A stretch of DNA of 64,000 nt, from positions 1 through 64,000 of the forward strand of contig JANOPA010000113.1 of the NCBI GenBank assembly GCA_031421635.1. The letters run 5' to 3'. Below, piece after piece: positions 51,539 to 60,493 of this stretch. A model generated the notes under the pieces. That model saw nothing but the letters and a program-made list of their open reading frames with translations, ran no database searches and was not told where the DNA came from. Both the position numbers and the translations under genes were made by a program. The DNA comes from JAPOKJ01 sp031421635. Lineage in GTDB: Bacteria; Pseudomonadota; Gammaproteobacteria; Burkholderiales; Burkholderiaceae_E. Each line of letters begins with the position of its first letter. Positions within the stretch are counted from its first letter, which is position 1.

Positions 51539-52916
51539 TAGCTTGACGACGCGATATGGCCCGCGAGGCCAGAGCCTCTTGGCGCGGTCGGCCCTTCAAC
51601 CATTTGAGAGGAATCACGACCTCGCCCTGAGCGTTCGGTGCAACCACCAACGGCTGAAACACTTGGCCGCTTTTTAAAACAATGGGTTTGAGCAAATGTA
51701 GATCTCGTTCGGCGTTGTAGGTACACATCGAAATAAGCCCATTGACACTCGCGGCCATGAAAACACAGGCTTCGACACGTTCCGGATCGAGGCTACATGC
51801 ATCCATAAAGTTATGCGTGAAGAACGAGATCTTTCGAAGCGAAGGTTTACCTTCCCACCATTCACGCCGAAAACGCCACAGTACCTTGAAAAGGTATCCC
51901 AAGCTGTCTAGCCAAAGACTGGGCTTCAGTAGCACGGCTCGCAGCATGGCGACGCCTGCATGTAGGCTCTGACCTCGTGCGAACTCCACATGGGCCGTTT
52001 CGCGCATCACTCGGGCTACGAACTCGCCATCGGAGAGCGCGTCAAAGCGCTTGCCTCCCATGGAAAAAAGCATTGCATATTTATTGCACTGGCCGTGACC
52101 TCCTTGCAAGGCGTCAAAGTTTAATGCAAGTCCCGCTCCCTGCGATATGGCTGCACACACCGAAGCCTGAGTGACCGCAGCGGTAGTCATCAAGTCGGTC
52201 GAACTAGCATCCGGGCGGTCACGACCAGGAATCGTTCCTCGCCCGGTGTCCGCCCCAAGTTGAAAGGAGGCAAATCGCACCACATCGCTTTGCTCGATGA
52301 AAAACTTCGAGAGCGCGGGAATCTCATGAAAGTTGTCTGCGTAAACCGTGGTGTTGAAAATCACCGACACAGGCAATTCGCGAGCCATTTCGATATACTT
52401 TCTCCGAACCGAGTTCAGTGCGTCTTCACTCTCAAATCCCTTGCGCTCCTGGGTCATATCCACATGGAAGGCAACATCATTTAGACCGTCTTGAGCTAGC
52501 TCCAAGAGCCAGGCCCGATTTAAGAGAATGCCATTCGTGAACAAAGATGCTCGCAGGCCCTTGCCGCGTATGTAGCGCACTATCTTGGAAAGCTCGGTGC
52601 GATCACGCAGGGTTGGGTCGCCACCGGAAATTTGAACATCGGTGTTGGGCCCATATTCAAGCTCAATTTCATCGATGCGACGGTACAGCTCTTCGAGGGG
52701 TACGTCCTGCACGGCTTCAGAAGAATCGGAGAGATAGCAAAGCGTGCAATCGAGATTGCATCGCTGGGTAATTTCGAGAGAAACACAACCTATCGTCCAG
52801 CGCCGGCCTGCCACCTGCCCTGCACTCCATTGCCCAGTCTTTTGCATGTTCTTGGAGAGTCGTCCGAGGCGCTCTGCTTGTAGGTCGGGGAGAATAGGCG
52901 GGGAAGTATTCGTCAT
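51531..52916 (-). CDS. Radical SAM protein of a Tes-like (lipid-related) family
   Basis: 461-residue radical SAM enzyme. Cluster motif in VSLEITQRCNLDCTLCYLS (CxxxCxxC, about residue 55), DVQISGGDPTLRDR, LFTNGILLNR, AFHVDMTQERKG, and FNTTVYADNFHEIP. A C-terminal module with FFTHNFMDACSLDPERVEAC and SMCTYNAERD resembles the end region of archaeal tetraether synthase-type enzymes (H-M-D ... C ... C-Y-N), which suggests a lipid substrate, but this is pattern memory and not proof. Overlaps the DUF547 lipoprotein gene by 8 bp, so the two belong together. Divergent from the EAL gene. Confidence 0.75.
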   Translation of the reverse strand: MTNTSPPILPDLQAERLGRLSKNMQKTGQWSAGQVAGRRWTIGCVSLEITQRCNLDCTLCYLSDSSEAVQDVPLEELYRRIDEIELEYGPNTDVQISGGDPTLRDRTELSKIVRYIRGKGLRASLFTNGILLNRAWLLELAQDGLNDVAFHVDMTQERKGFESEDALNSVRRKYIEMARELPVSVIFNTTVYADNFHEIPALSKFFIEQSDVVRFASFQLGADTGRGTIPGRDRPDASSTDLMTTAAVTQASVCAAISQGAGLALNFDALQGGHGQCNKYAMLFSMGGKRFDALSDGEFVARVMRETAHVEFARGQSLHAGVAMLRAVLLKPSLWLDSLGYLFKVLWRFRREWWEGKPSLRKISFFTHNFMDACSLDPERVEACVFMAASVNGLISMCTYNAERDLHLLKPIVLKSGQVFQPLVVAPNAQGEVVIPLKWLKGRPRQEALASRAISRRQASA

Positions 52917-53019
52917 GGGCAGTTCGTCGATGACGTAGGATTTGGCTTACACTTGCCAATGGGGCAGGCGATTGGTATAAAGTTACCGCGCTCACCGCCC
53001 GAGGCCAAATTGCGACCGT

Positions 53020-54822
53020 ATGTCCACTAAAGGCCCGGCCAAGCAAGCGACAAGCTTAGGATGCATTTTGGAAACCTTTATGCAAACTCTTCGTCAACTC
53101 TTCGACTTTCTGTCAGCGCGGCGGCGTCTCTCAAATTCGGTCAAGGAAGGCTATGGCCCTCCGCATCTGAGCCGAGTTGGAGTCATTGTCGTCGCTCTGG
53201 TGGTGGCTTTGATATGCGCCGCGTTTACTGCCTGGCAGGTCTACGCGATCCTAAAAGTGCAACATGAAACTGAGACCAAGGCGTTACACGAACGCTTCGA
53301 ATTGATGTTTTCGAGCGTGGCTGAAGATCTAAAGCGTCTCGCTCAATCTCCTTTTAATGAATGTACGCCCGCCGTCAGCCAGGAGTTGGCCAGAAACTCA
53401 CTTCGCTCAGAGTACGCACGCGGCTTTTTCTTAGAGCGACCCGGCTCAAATATTTTGTGTGGTCCACTTGGTAACACCGAACTATTTTTGGATCAGATTG
53501 AAGGAGTGAGCGATATTGAGGTACAAACCGTGCGCGGCATCTTAATGCCCAGTCCGGCCGCTGCGACACTCTTTAGCGTTAGCGCCCTCCGAAGGCTCAA
53601 GCCGAGCATTTTGATGAAACACACTGGCCCGACGGGTATCACCTTGTGGGCCGAAATTCCCGCCAGCGGACTCCTTGCTGAAACGAGTGCGTCGAGAGCT
53701 TCATCTCAAGACCAGCGTTCGGCATGGTTGCTCAATGACCCCTCGGGGCGGGCAATCCTGCGACAAGGACCAAAAGCGCTTGAAGCTTCCAACACTTTGC
53801 GTTTTCAAGAACTAGTCTCCAACCACTATGGTTATCGCTTGGCGACCTTCATTTCTATCGAGCAATTTAGAAGCCGCTTAATTGAACGTGCGTTGGCTTG
53901 GGCGATCGTCAGCTTGTTGTTGAGCCTCGCGATGATCAAGGCGATCAACCAGCACTTTGCGGCGCGAATGAGCCCTGAGCGCAAGATGAAAATGGCGATT
54001 CGTAAGCGACAAATCGAGCCCGTGATTCAACCTATTGTGAGCTTGGAAACTGGCGAGTGCCTAGGCGGCGAAGTGCTAATGCGTTGGAAGCACCCAGTAC
54101 GCGGCCTGATCCCCCCTTCAGAATTCATAAGCCTGGCTGAAGAAAACGGAATGATTATTCCGATGTCGGAAATGCTAATGCGCAAAGCCCGTGATCAATT
54201 AGCTGAGCTTCAAGACTCTTCGATGTATTTCTCGTTCAATATCACCGCCGCACAGTTACGTGACCCGACGTTCCCTCAGAAAATTCTTGGGATCTTTGAT
54301 GGCGCAGGCTTACCCCCGAAAACGGTCGTTCTTGAGCTCACGGAACGAGAAGCGATTGGAGAGCACGACGGCGAGATTCTCGCTCGCCTGCGTGACCTAG
54401 GTTTTAGAATAGCCATCGACGACTTTGGAACGGGGCAAAGTAGCCTGTCAATGCTTCAGGGCTTGCAAATTGACCGTATCAAGATTGACCGTGAGTTCGT
54501 AAGAACCATTGACGAAAGCACCGAACGACGGCCCGTACTCGACACAATTATCGTGTTGGCTAAAGAGTTGGCTGTTCCTGTCATTGCCGAGGGCATCGAA
54601 ACCCAGGCTCAGTGGGACTACTTGGCGAACCGCAAAGTCGAAGCTGCACAAGGCTACCTCATCGCAAAGCCGATGCCGATCGCTGACTTTATCAAATGGT
54701 TAGTGACGCGCGACCTGAGAGTCGCCAGCAAACCGTCCAGACCTGAAGGGCGCCTTGGATCAAAAGATAGAAGAGAGGGCGCCAGGCAAGTTCAAGTCGA
54801 GGCACTGGAGACCGTTGAATGA
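53020..54822 (+). CDS. Cyclic di-GMP phosphodiesterase with CSS-type periplasmic domain (EAL)
   Basis: 600 residues: first transmembrane helix about 52-75 (VGVIVVALVVALICAAF), a periplasmic CSS-like domain (FNECTPAVSQELARNSLRSE and LCGPLGN, two Cys that could form a redox pair), a second helix about 287-308, and an EAL domain (about 330-580). All catalytic EAL motifs are present: GEVLMRWKHP (ExLxR), FNITAAQLRD (Asn), LELTEREAI, IDDFGTGQSS (DD), IKIDREFV, VIAEGIET, and AQGYLIAKPM. So it should hydrolyse c-di-GMP. Overlaps by 4 bp (ATGA) with the DEP-domain gene. ATG 53020 is the start; ATG 53080 also possible. Confidence 0.9.
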   Translation: MSTKGPAKQATSLGCILETFMQTLRQLFDFLSARRRLSNSVKEGYGPPHLSRVGVIVVALVVALICAAFTAWQVYAILKVQHETETKALHERFELMFSSVAEDLKRLAQSPFNECTPAVSQELARNSLRSEYARGFFLERPGSNILCGPLGNTELFLDQIEGVSDIEVQTVRGILMPSPAAATLFSVSALRRLKPSILMKHTGPTGITLWAEIPASGLLAETSASRASSQDQRSAWLLNDPSGRAILRQGPKALEASNTLRFQELVSNHYGYRLATFISIEQFRSRLIERALAWAIVSLLLSLAMIKAINQHFAARMSPERKMKMAIRKRQIEPVIQPIVSLETGECLGGEVLMRWKHPVRGLIPPSEFISLAEENGMIIPMSEMLMRKARDQLAELQDSSMYFSFNITAAQLRDPTFPQKILGIFDGAGLPPKTVVLELTEREAIGEHDGEILARLRDLGFRIAIDDFGTGQSSLSMLQGLQIDRIKIDREFVRTIDESTERRPVLDTIIVLAKELAVPVIAEGIETQAQWDYLANRKVEAAQGYLIAKPMPIADFIKWLVTRDLRVASKPSRPEGRLGSKDRREGARQVQVEALETVE

Positions 54823-55400
54823 AACCACAAGCCTTTGACCCAGTCATCCTGCGCGACGCCCTGCTTGGTCATCGCGGAGTAGAAATACGCGACCGAACCC
54901 ATAGACTCAAGACCTATTCGCAGTGTTTTACCGGTCGTGACGCCGTCGATTGGCTAACCGCCACTTACCCGATGACCCGAGCTCAGGCGCAAAGAGCAGG
55001 CGAGCTCTTTATCGCCAAAGGCTGGATCGAACATGTTACCCAGGAACACGACTTTGAAGACGCCTTCCTGTTTTACCAAGTGCCACAGGGCGAAGCTGTG
55101 GAGGCCAGATTTGAGGGCAGCGCCAGTCTCGCTGCACTGAATCAAATCAGTCTGAGCGACCTCACTCAGCGCATGCGGCAGGCGGGGGGCGTCGAACAGA
55201 AAGATCACTACCGCTGGCTATTGAGGTTGCCAAGTGTTTTCTCTGGTAGAGAAGCCACTGATTGGATAAGTAAGACGTATGTCTTAAGTCGCAACGAAGC
55301 CCAATTGTTGGCTCAAAGGCTGGTCGCGTCAAACAAGATTCGGCACATTTTAGATGAGAAAAACTTCGTTGATGGTGCAGTGTTTTATCGCTACGTTTGA
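54819..55400 (+). CDS. Protein with two DEP domains
   Basis: 193 residues made almost entirely of two tandem DEP-like winged-helix domains. First: GVEIRDRTHRLKTYSQCFTG, then RDAVDWLTATYPMTRAQAQR and HDFEDAFLFYQV. Second: RWLLRLPSVFSGREATDW, then ISKTYVLSRNEAQLLAQRLV and KNFVDGAVFYRYV. DEP domains in eukaryotes bind membranes or signalling partners; they are uncommon in bacteria as stand-alone proteins. The ATGA overlap with the EAL gene indicates co-translation; a partner role for c-di-GMP signalling is inferred, not shown. Confidence 0.85.
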   Translation: MKPQAFDPVILRDALLGHRGVEIRDRTHRLKTYSQCFTGRDAVDWLTATYPMTRAQAQRAGELFIAKGWIEHVTQEHDFEDAFLFYQVPQGEAVEARFEGSASLAALNQISLSDLTQRMRQAGGVEQKDHYRWLLRLPSVFSGREATDWISKTYVLSRNEAQLLAQRLVASNKIRHILDEKNFVDGAVFYRYV

Positions 55401-55428
55401 GCGTGGGCCTTCTGCCGCCCCGCCTCTT

Positions 55429-55884
55429 CTAGGTACGAGGACGACAGGCTGGCCAGTATTCTTCGTAAGTCTCTTTCAAAAACGCCGCCATCTCGTCGAT
55501 TTCCTCGTCGATCTCACGGAGCCCAACCGCAACACTGCAATCATCCGAGCGTGGATTGACGTAAATAGAGACGGCCAAGGTGCGACCCGGCTCATTGAGC
55601 CAAGGCGGCTGTGACTCCAAGTGCAAATGCACGCTGGCACCCGCGCTTTCCATATCGCTTACGGCCCAGGCAATGAACTCAAGAATGTGAACACCGAGCG
55701 CGTCCGGACTCAAACCAAAAGAAATCGCAGCCGGGATGATGCTGCCATCATCGGGATCAGGTTCGGCATCTTCCACCTCGACTTCATCAATTCCTTCGAA
55801 GCTCAGCAGCACGTCGGTGATTGCTTGTGATGCGCTAGGCTTCCCGCCTTTGCGAGGAGACCCAGGAGGTATCGATTTCGACAT
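55429..55884 (-). CDS. Acidic protein of unknown function
   Basis: 151 residues, no family recognised. Composition: a basic Ser/Pro N-terminus (SKSIPPGSPRKGGKPSAS), then a strongly acidic middle (IDEVEVEDAEPDPDDGS) and an acidic end with REIDEEIDEMAAFLKETYEE. Pattern fits a small cytosolic alpha/beta protein. ATG 55884 lies 38 bp after the pgk stop on the same strand, so it may be the last gene of tkt-gap-pgk. Convergent with the DEP gene (28 bp apart). Confidence 0.65.
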   Translation of the reverse strand: MSKSIPPGSPRKGGKPSASQAITDVLLSFEGIDEVEVEDAEPDPDDGSIIPAAISFGLSPDALGVHILEFIAWAVSDMESAGASVHLHLESQPPWLNEPGRTLAVSIYVNPRSDDCSVAVGLREIDEEIDEMAAFLKETYEEYWPACRPRT

Positions 55885-55922
55885 ATTCTTGCCTTACTTT
55901 GCGCTCAATGATTGTAGTTGCG

Positions 55923-57137
55923 TTAGGCTTTTGGAGCGGCGGCAGACTTTTCAGCTGCAACCATCAACGCCTTCACGGCAGGAAGCTCCTTACCTTCTAA
56001 GAACTCCAAGAACGCCCCCCCTCCCGTAGAGATGTAGCTCACCTTATCGGTAATGCCATATTTTGAAATAGCCGCTAAGGTATCACCCCCACCCGCAATC
56101 GAGAAAGCATCCGACTCGGCAATAGCCAGGGCCAGGGCCTTGGTCCCCCCCTCAAATTGCTCAAACTCAAAAACACCTACCGGGCCATTCCAGACAATCG
56201 TGCCCGCAAACTTTACGATATCGGCGAGCTGCTTCGCGCTTTGCGGACCAATATCTAGAATCATTTCATCTGCCTGCACTTCGTTAGCGGGCTTCAAGGT
56301 AGCAACGGCCTGGGCCGAGAACTCCTTCGCGACCACCACATCGGTTGGAATAGGTACCGCCGCGCCGCGTGCCGTCATCATGTTCATGATACGACGCGCC
56401 TCGGGGATTAAATCAACTTCCGCCAAAGACTTTCCAATCGCCATGTCTTGCGCAGCCATAAAGGTGTTGGCAATGCCACCCCCCACGATCAGCCGATCTA
56501 CTTTTTGCCCTAGGGACTGCAAAATGGTGAGCTTGGTAGAAACCTTCGAGCCCGCCACAATCGCAACCAAGGGACGCTTAGGCGCCAGCAATGCCTTACC
56601 CAGGGCATCAAGCTCAGCGGCCAACAAGGGGCCCGCACACGCGATATTCGCAAACTTGGCAATACCGTGAGTCGTCGCCTCTGCCCGATGTGAAGTACCA
56701 AAGGCGTCATTGACATAAATATCGCAAAGCGCCGCCATTTTTTTCGAGAGTTCTTCGCTGTTTTTTTTCTCGCCAACGTTACCGCGACAATTCTCTAGCA
56801 GAACCACCTCGCCTGCCGCCACACTGAAGCCACCATCGACCCAGTTTTGCAAAAGTCGAACCGGTTTGCCAAGCAGTTCACTCATGCGCGCAGCGATAGG
56901 CGCAAGTGAATCCTCAGCTTTGAGCTCACCTTCGGAAGGCCGCCCGAGATGGGACGTGACCATCACCGAGGCTCCTGCTTTGCTTGCCATTTGAATAGCA
57001 GGCAGGGAGGCACGGATACGGGTGTCATCGGTAATTTTTCCAGTGTCGTCTTGGGGCACGTTCAAATCTGCGCGAATGAACACTCGCTGCCCGGCGAGGG
57101 TTTGATCTTGCAATCTTAGAAACTTCATTTCGCTCAT
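55923..57137 (-). CDS. pgk: Phosphoglycerate kinase
   Basis: Transfers phosphate between 1,3-bisphosphoglycerate and ADP in glycolysis/gluconeogenesis. 404 residues with RVFIRADLNVPQDD, MVTSHLGRP, the Arg/His substrate site, VAIVAGSKVSTKLTIL, and the nucleotide segment VGVFEFEQFEGGTKALA plus the end motif SIAGGGDTLAAISKYG and STGGGAFLEFLEG. Third gene of the operon, 91 bp after gap, with an inverted repeat between. Complete. Confidence 0.96.
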   Translation of the reverse strand: MSEMKFLRLQDQTLAGQRVFIRADLNVPQDDTGKITDDTRIRASLPAIQMASKAGASVMVTSHLGRPSEGELKAEDSLAPIAARMSELLGKPVRLLQNWVDGGFSVAAGEVVLLENCRGNVGEKKNSEELSKKMAALCDIYVNDAFGTSHRAEATTHGIAKFANIACAGPLLAAELDALGKALLAPKRPLVAIVAGSKVSTKLTILQSLGQKVDRLIVGGGIANTFMAAQDMAIGKSLAEVDLIPEARRIMNMMTARGAAVPIPTDVVVAKEFSAQAVATLKPANEVQADEMILDIGPQSAKQLADIVKFAGTIVWNGPVGVFEFEQFEGGTKALALAIAESDAFSIAGGGDTLAAISKYGITDKVSYISTGGGAFLEFLEGKELPAVKALMVAAEKSAAAPKA

Positions 57138-57157
57138 TTCAATTCGTCCAAAATGCA

Positions 57158-57179
57158 GGAGGGCACTGTTGTGCCCTCC
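57158..57179 (-). repeat. Strong hairpin between gap and pgk
   Basis: Perfect inverted repeat GGAGGGCAC / GTGCCCTCC with a 4-base loop. It is followed on the minus strand only by TGCATTTTGG, so a full terminator is unlikely. It may be an RNA processing or partial attenuation site lowering pgk or protecting gap mRNA. Confidence 0.6.
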
Positions 57180-57228
57180 TCGAAAACCGGGCCACCATCA
57201 CCCGTTACTTCAAACAATATCGCAATGC

Positions 57229-58242
57229 TTACTTGGCACTCATCAAAGCGACGGTAGTGTCCAACATGCGGTTGCTAAAGCCCCACTCATTGTCATACCA
57301 ACTCGACACTTTGACCAATTTGCCGGAGACCTTGGTTAAAGTTGCGTCATACACGCTTGAGGCAGGATTATGGTTGAAGTCGACAGATACCAAGGGAGCA
57401 TCGTTGTAATCCAAAATGCCTTTGAGGGCGCCAGCCGAGGCAGCAGCTTTCATAATGCTATTCACTTCGTCGATGGTGGTATCGCGCTTGGCGATAAAGC
57501 TTAAATCGACCACCGAGACGTTGATAGTCGGCACGCGCATCGAATAGCCATCGAGTCGGCCGTTGAGTTCAGGCAATACCAGACCCACGGCAGCCGCGGC
57601 ACCTGTCTTGGTGGGAATCATGCTCATGGTCGCGCTACGAGCGCGACGCACGTCTTCATGGTACACATCGGTCAATTTCTGATCATTGGTATACGCATGG
57701 ATGGTTGTCATCAAGCCCGTCTCAATACCAATACTGTCATTGAGTGGTTTGGCTAAGGGCGCCAAACAATTAGTCGTACAGGACGCATTCGAGATTACCG
57801 TATGAGAGGCCTTCAACACACTATGGTTGACGCCGTACACAATGGTTGCATCGACATCTTTGCCGCCTGGTGCCGAAATAATGACCTTTTTAGCACCACC
57901 CGCCAAATGCTTGCTGGCATCCGCCTTGGTGGTGAAGAAACCAGTGCACTCGAGCACCACGTCCACACCCATTTCGCCCCACTTGATGTTGGCAGGATTG
58001 CGCTCAGCAATCACTTTAATGTGATCACCATTAACCACAATACTGTCACCATCAACCGTCACCGTGCCAGGAAATTTTCCGTGCGCGGTGTCGTATTGGG
58101 TGAGATGCGCATTAATCTTGGCATCGCCTAAATCGTTAATCGCGACGATTTGAATGTCATGCTTTTTACCGCCCTCATAGTGAGCGCGCAAAATATTGCG
58201 TCCGATACGGCCATAGCCGTTGATGGCAACACGAATGGTCAT
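57229..58242 (-). CDS. gap: Glyceraldehyde-3-phosphate dehydrogenase, type I
   Basis: 337-residue NAD-dependent GAPDH. N-terminal IRVAINGYGRIGRNILRAH, catalytic SNASCTTNCLAPLAKPL (active-site Cys), HAYTNDQ, SYDNEWGFSN near the end. Middle of the tkt-gap-pgk unit, 65 bp after tkt. Such operons in Betaproteobacteria serve central carbon metabolism and, in autotrophs, the Calvin cycle; no RuBisCO is seen here. Confidence 0.96.
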   Translation of the reverse strand: MTIRVAINGYGRIGRNILRAHYEGGKKHDIQIVAINDLGDAKINAHLTQYDTAHGKFPGTVTVDGDSIVVNGDHIKVIAERNPANIKWGEMGVDVVLECTGFFTTKADASKHLAGGAKKVIISAPGGKDVDATIVYGVNHSVLKASHTVISNASCTTNCLAPLAKPLNDSIGIETGLMTTIHAYTNDQKLTDVYHEDVRRARSATMSMIPTKTGAAAAVGLVLPELNGRLDGYSMRVPTINVSVVDLSFIAKRDTTIDEVNSIMKAAASAGALKGILDYNDAPLVSVDFNHNPASSVYDATLTKVSGKLVKVSSWYDNEWGFSNRMLDTTVALMSAK

Positions 58243-58307
58243 GGAAAAGTCCTATGCAAAAAACAAAGTCTACAAAAATTAAATCGATCCGCCGGGGCGT
58301 TTGAGCG

Positions 58308-60374
58308 TTACTTCAACGAGCGGCGACGCAAGCTCTCTAAAACAGTATCCGCTAAATTGCGAGGGTTAAGGCCAAACAGGTCAAACACTTGCCCGGCCGG
58401 TGCAGACTCTCCGAAGCGATCTACTCCGACGACGGCGTCGCAACGGTACTTCCACCATCCATCAGTCACACCCGCTTCAATGGCGATGCGAGGCAGATTG
58501 TCAGGCAAAACGTTACGTTTGTATGTGACATCTTGCCGATCAAATAAGCTTGTGCAAGGAATAGACACAATTCGAACCTGAATGCCATCGCCAGCCAAAA
58601 GATCACGCGCCGCCATGGCAATGCCCAGCTCAGAACCTGTGGCGATGATCACCGCTTTGGCCTCTGCTGCATCTCGCAAGATGTAGCCGCCTTTAAAGAT
58701 GGCGTCTGTCTGACCTTGCGAACGCGTCACGAAGGGGACAGCTTGGCGAGACAGCAAGAGCGCCGATGGCCCGTCCTGACGCTCAATGGCGATAGCCCAG
58801 GCAATCGCAGTCTCGATAGGATCGGCCGGACGCCAAACGTCAAGTTGAGGAATCAATCGTAGGCTGGCTGCATGCTCCACCGATTGATGGGTCGGGCCGT
58901 CCTCGCCAAGACCAATGGAGTCGTGTGTAAACACATGAATAACCCGCAACTTCATCAAAGCGGCCATGCGAATGGCATTGCGCGAATAATCCGAGAAGGT
59001 CAAGAACGTCCCTCCGTAGGGGATGAATCCGCCGTGCAAGGCAATGCCATTCATAACAGCGGCCATGCCAAACTCACGGACCCCGTAATTAATGTGCCGA
59101 CCTTCTAACTTGGCGACCCCTTCCTCAACACTTGGACGAAGTGCTTTTACTCCAGCAAAGTCAGTAAGATTACTGCCCGTGAGATCGGCTGATCCACCTA
59201 ACAACTCGGGCAGGGCCGGACCAAAGGCATTGAGGGCGTTTTGTGAGGCTTTGCGGGTTGCGATCTTCTCGGCCTTGGCATTGGCTTGATCAAGCGCTGC
59301 GTCCAGCGCGTCATCAAAGGTGCCAGACATTTGCGCGCGCATGCGACGCTCGTAACTTGAAGCTAATACAGGGAATTCCTTTTGGTACTGCTCAAACAAG
59401 CCTTCCCAGAGGGCCTGTTGCTGCGCGCCACTGACTCGAGCGTCCCACTGGGAATAGATGTCGGCCGGTATTTCGAAGGGACCATAAGGCCAATTGAGTG
59501 CGGCACGGGTTGCTACAATTTCGGCATCGCCAAGCGGCTCGCCGTGGGCCTTGGCGGTGCCCGCACGGTTGGGTGAACCCTTCCCGATGACCGTTTTACA
59601 CTGGATCAATGTTGGAGCAAATTTATCGCCGCGACCCAGAGCCCATTCCTTGGCCATGGCCAGCGCTTTATCGACGGCCCAGACATCATGCCCATCAACA
59701 TTAGGAATTACATTCCAACCGTAAGCCTGGAACCTTTTCACAGTGTCGTCACCGAACCAGGGACCCACTTGGCCGTCAATTGAAATGCCATTGTCGTCGT
59801 ACAAAACAATCAGCTTACTAAGCTGAAAGCTCGCCGCCAAGGCACAAGCCTCATGAGACACCCCTTCCATCAAGCAGCCGTCGCCGTTGAACACATAGGT
59901 CAAGTGATCCACCAGTGGGAAGCCCGGACGGTTGTATTCACTGGCGAGATGTTTTTCCGCCAGCGCCATACCGACCGCGTTAGCAATACCTTGGCCTAGT
60001 GGCCCAGTTGTCGTCTCCACGCCAGGTGTAATGCCTACCTCGGGGTGCCCCGGGGTTTTGGAGTGGAGCTGACGAAAGGCTTTAAGGTCTTCGATTGTTA
60101 ATGCGTAGCCCGTGAGATGCAGAACGCTGTAAAGCAACATCGACCCGTGTCCGTTCGACAAAACGAAGCGATCACGATCAAACCAGGTTGGGTCCTTAGG
60201 GTTGTGCTTCATATGCCGACCCCATAACGCCACAGCCATTTCAGCCATGCCCATCGGCGCGCCAGGGTGGCCCGAATTCGCTTTTTGAACTGCGTCCATG
60301 GACAAAGCGCGAATCGCGTTGGCCATGTCGGCATTGGCCGAAGACACGGGGCTGGAAAGGGGCATTTCGGCCAT
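58308..60374 (-). CDS. tkt: Transketolase
   Basis: Thiamine-diphosphate enzyme of the pentose phosphate pathway, 688 residues. N-terminal MDAVQKANSGHPGAPMGMAE, ThDP motif FNGDGCLMEGVSHEACALA (GDG...), YDDNGISIDG, and the pyrimidine domain with HDSIGLGEDGPTHQSVEHAA. Start ATG 60374; the gene stands first in tkt-gap-pgk, divergent from rsmE with about 120 bp in between that must hold both promoters. Confidence 0.97.
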   Translation of the reverse strand: MAEMPLSSPVSSANADMANAIRALSMDAVQKANSGHPGAPMGMAEMAVALWGRHMKHNPKDPTWFDRDRFVLSNGHGSMLLYSVLHLTGYALTIEDLKAFRQLHSKTPGHPEVGITPGVETTTGPLGQGIANAVGMALAEKHLASEYNRPGFPLVDHLTYVFNGDGCLMEGVSHEACALAASFQLSKLIVLYDDNGISIDGQVGPWFGDDTVKRFQAYGWNVIPNVDGHDVWAVDKALAMAKEWALGRGDKFAPTLIQCKTVIGKGSPNRAGTAKAHGEPLGDAEIVATRAALNWPYGPFEIPADIYSQWDARVSGAQQQALWEGLFEQYQKEFPVLASSYERRMRAQMSGTFDDALDAALDQANAKAEKIATRKASQNALNAFGPALPELLGGSADLTGSNLTDFAGVKALRPSVEEGVAKLEGRHINYGVREFGMAAVMNGIALHGGFIPYGGTFLTFSDYSRNAIRMAALMKLRVIHVFTHDSIGLGEDGPTHQSVEHAASLRLIPQLDVWRPADPIETAIAWAIAIERQDGPSALLLSRQAVPFVTRSQGQTDAIFKGGYILRDAAEAKAVIIATGSELGIAMAARDLLAGDGIQVRIVSIPCTSLFDRQDVTYKRNVLPDNLPRIAIEAGVTDGWWKYRCDAVVGVDRFGESAPAGQVFDLFGLNPRNLADTVLESLRRRSLK

Positions 60375-60493
60375 TGGGAATCCTTGGGTGGGTTCGAGCT
60401 GAGGGTAACTCGTTAGAATAGATCTTTGCGGCCGAAATTTTACCTTAGCGACGAATTGGGTTTGGAAGTCAGTGATTTGAAGAGCGTCCCAGC

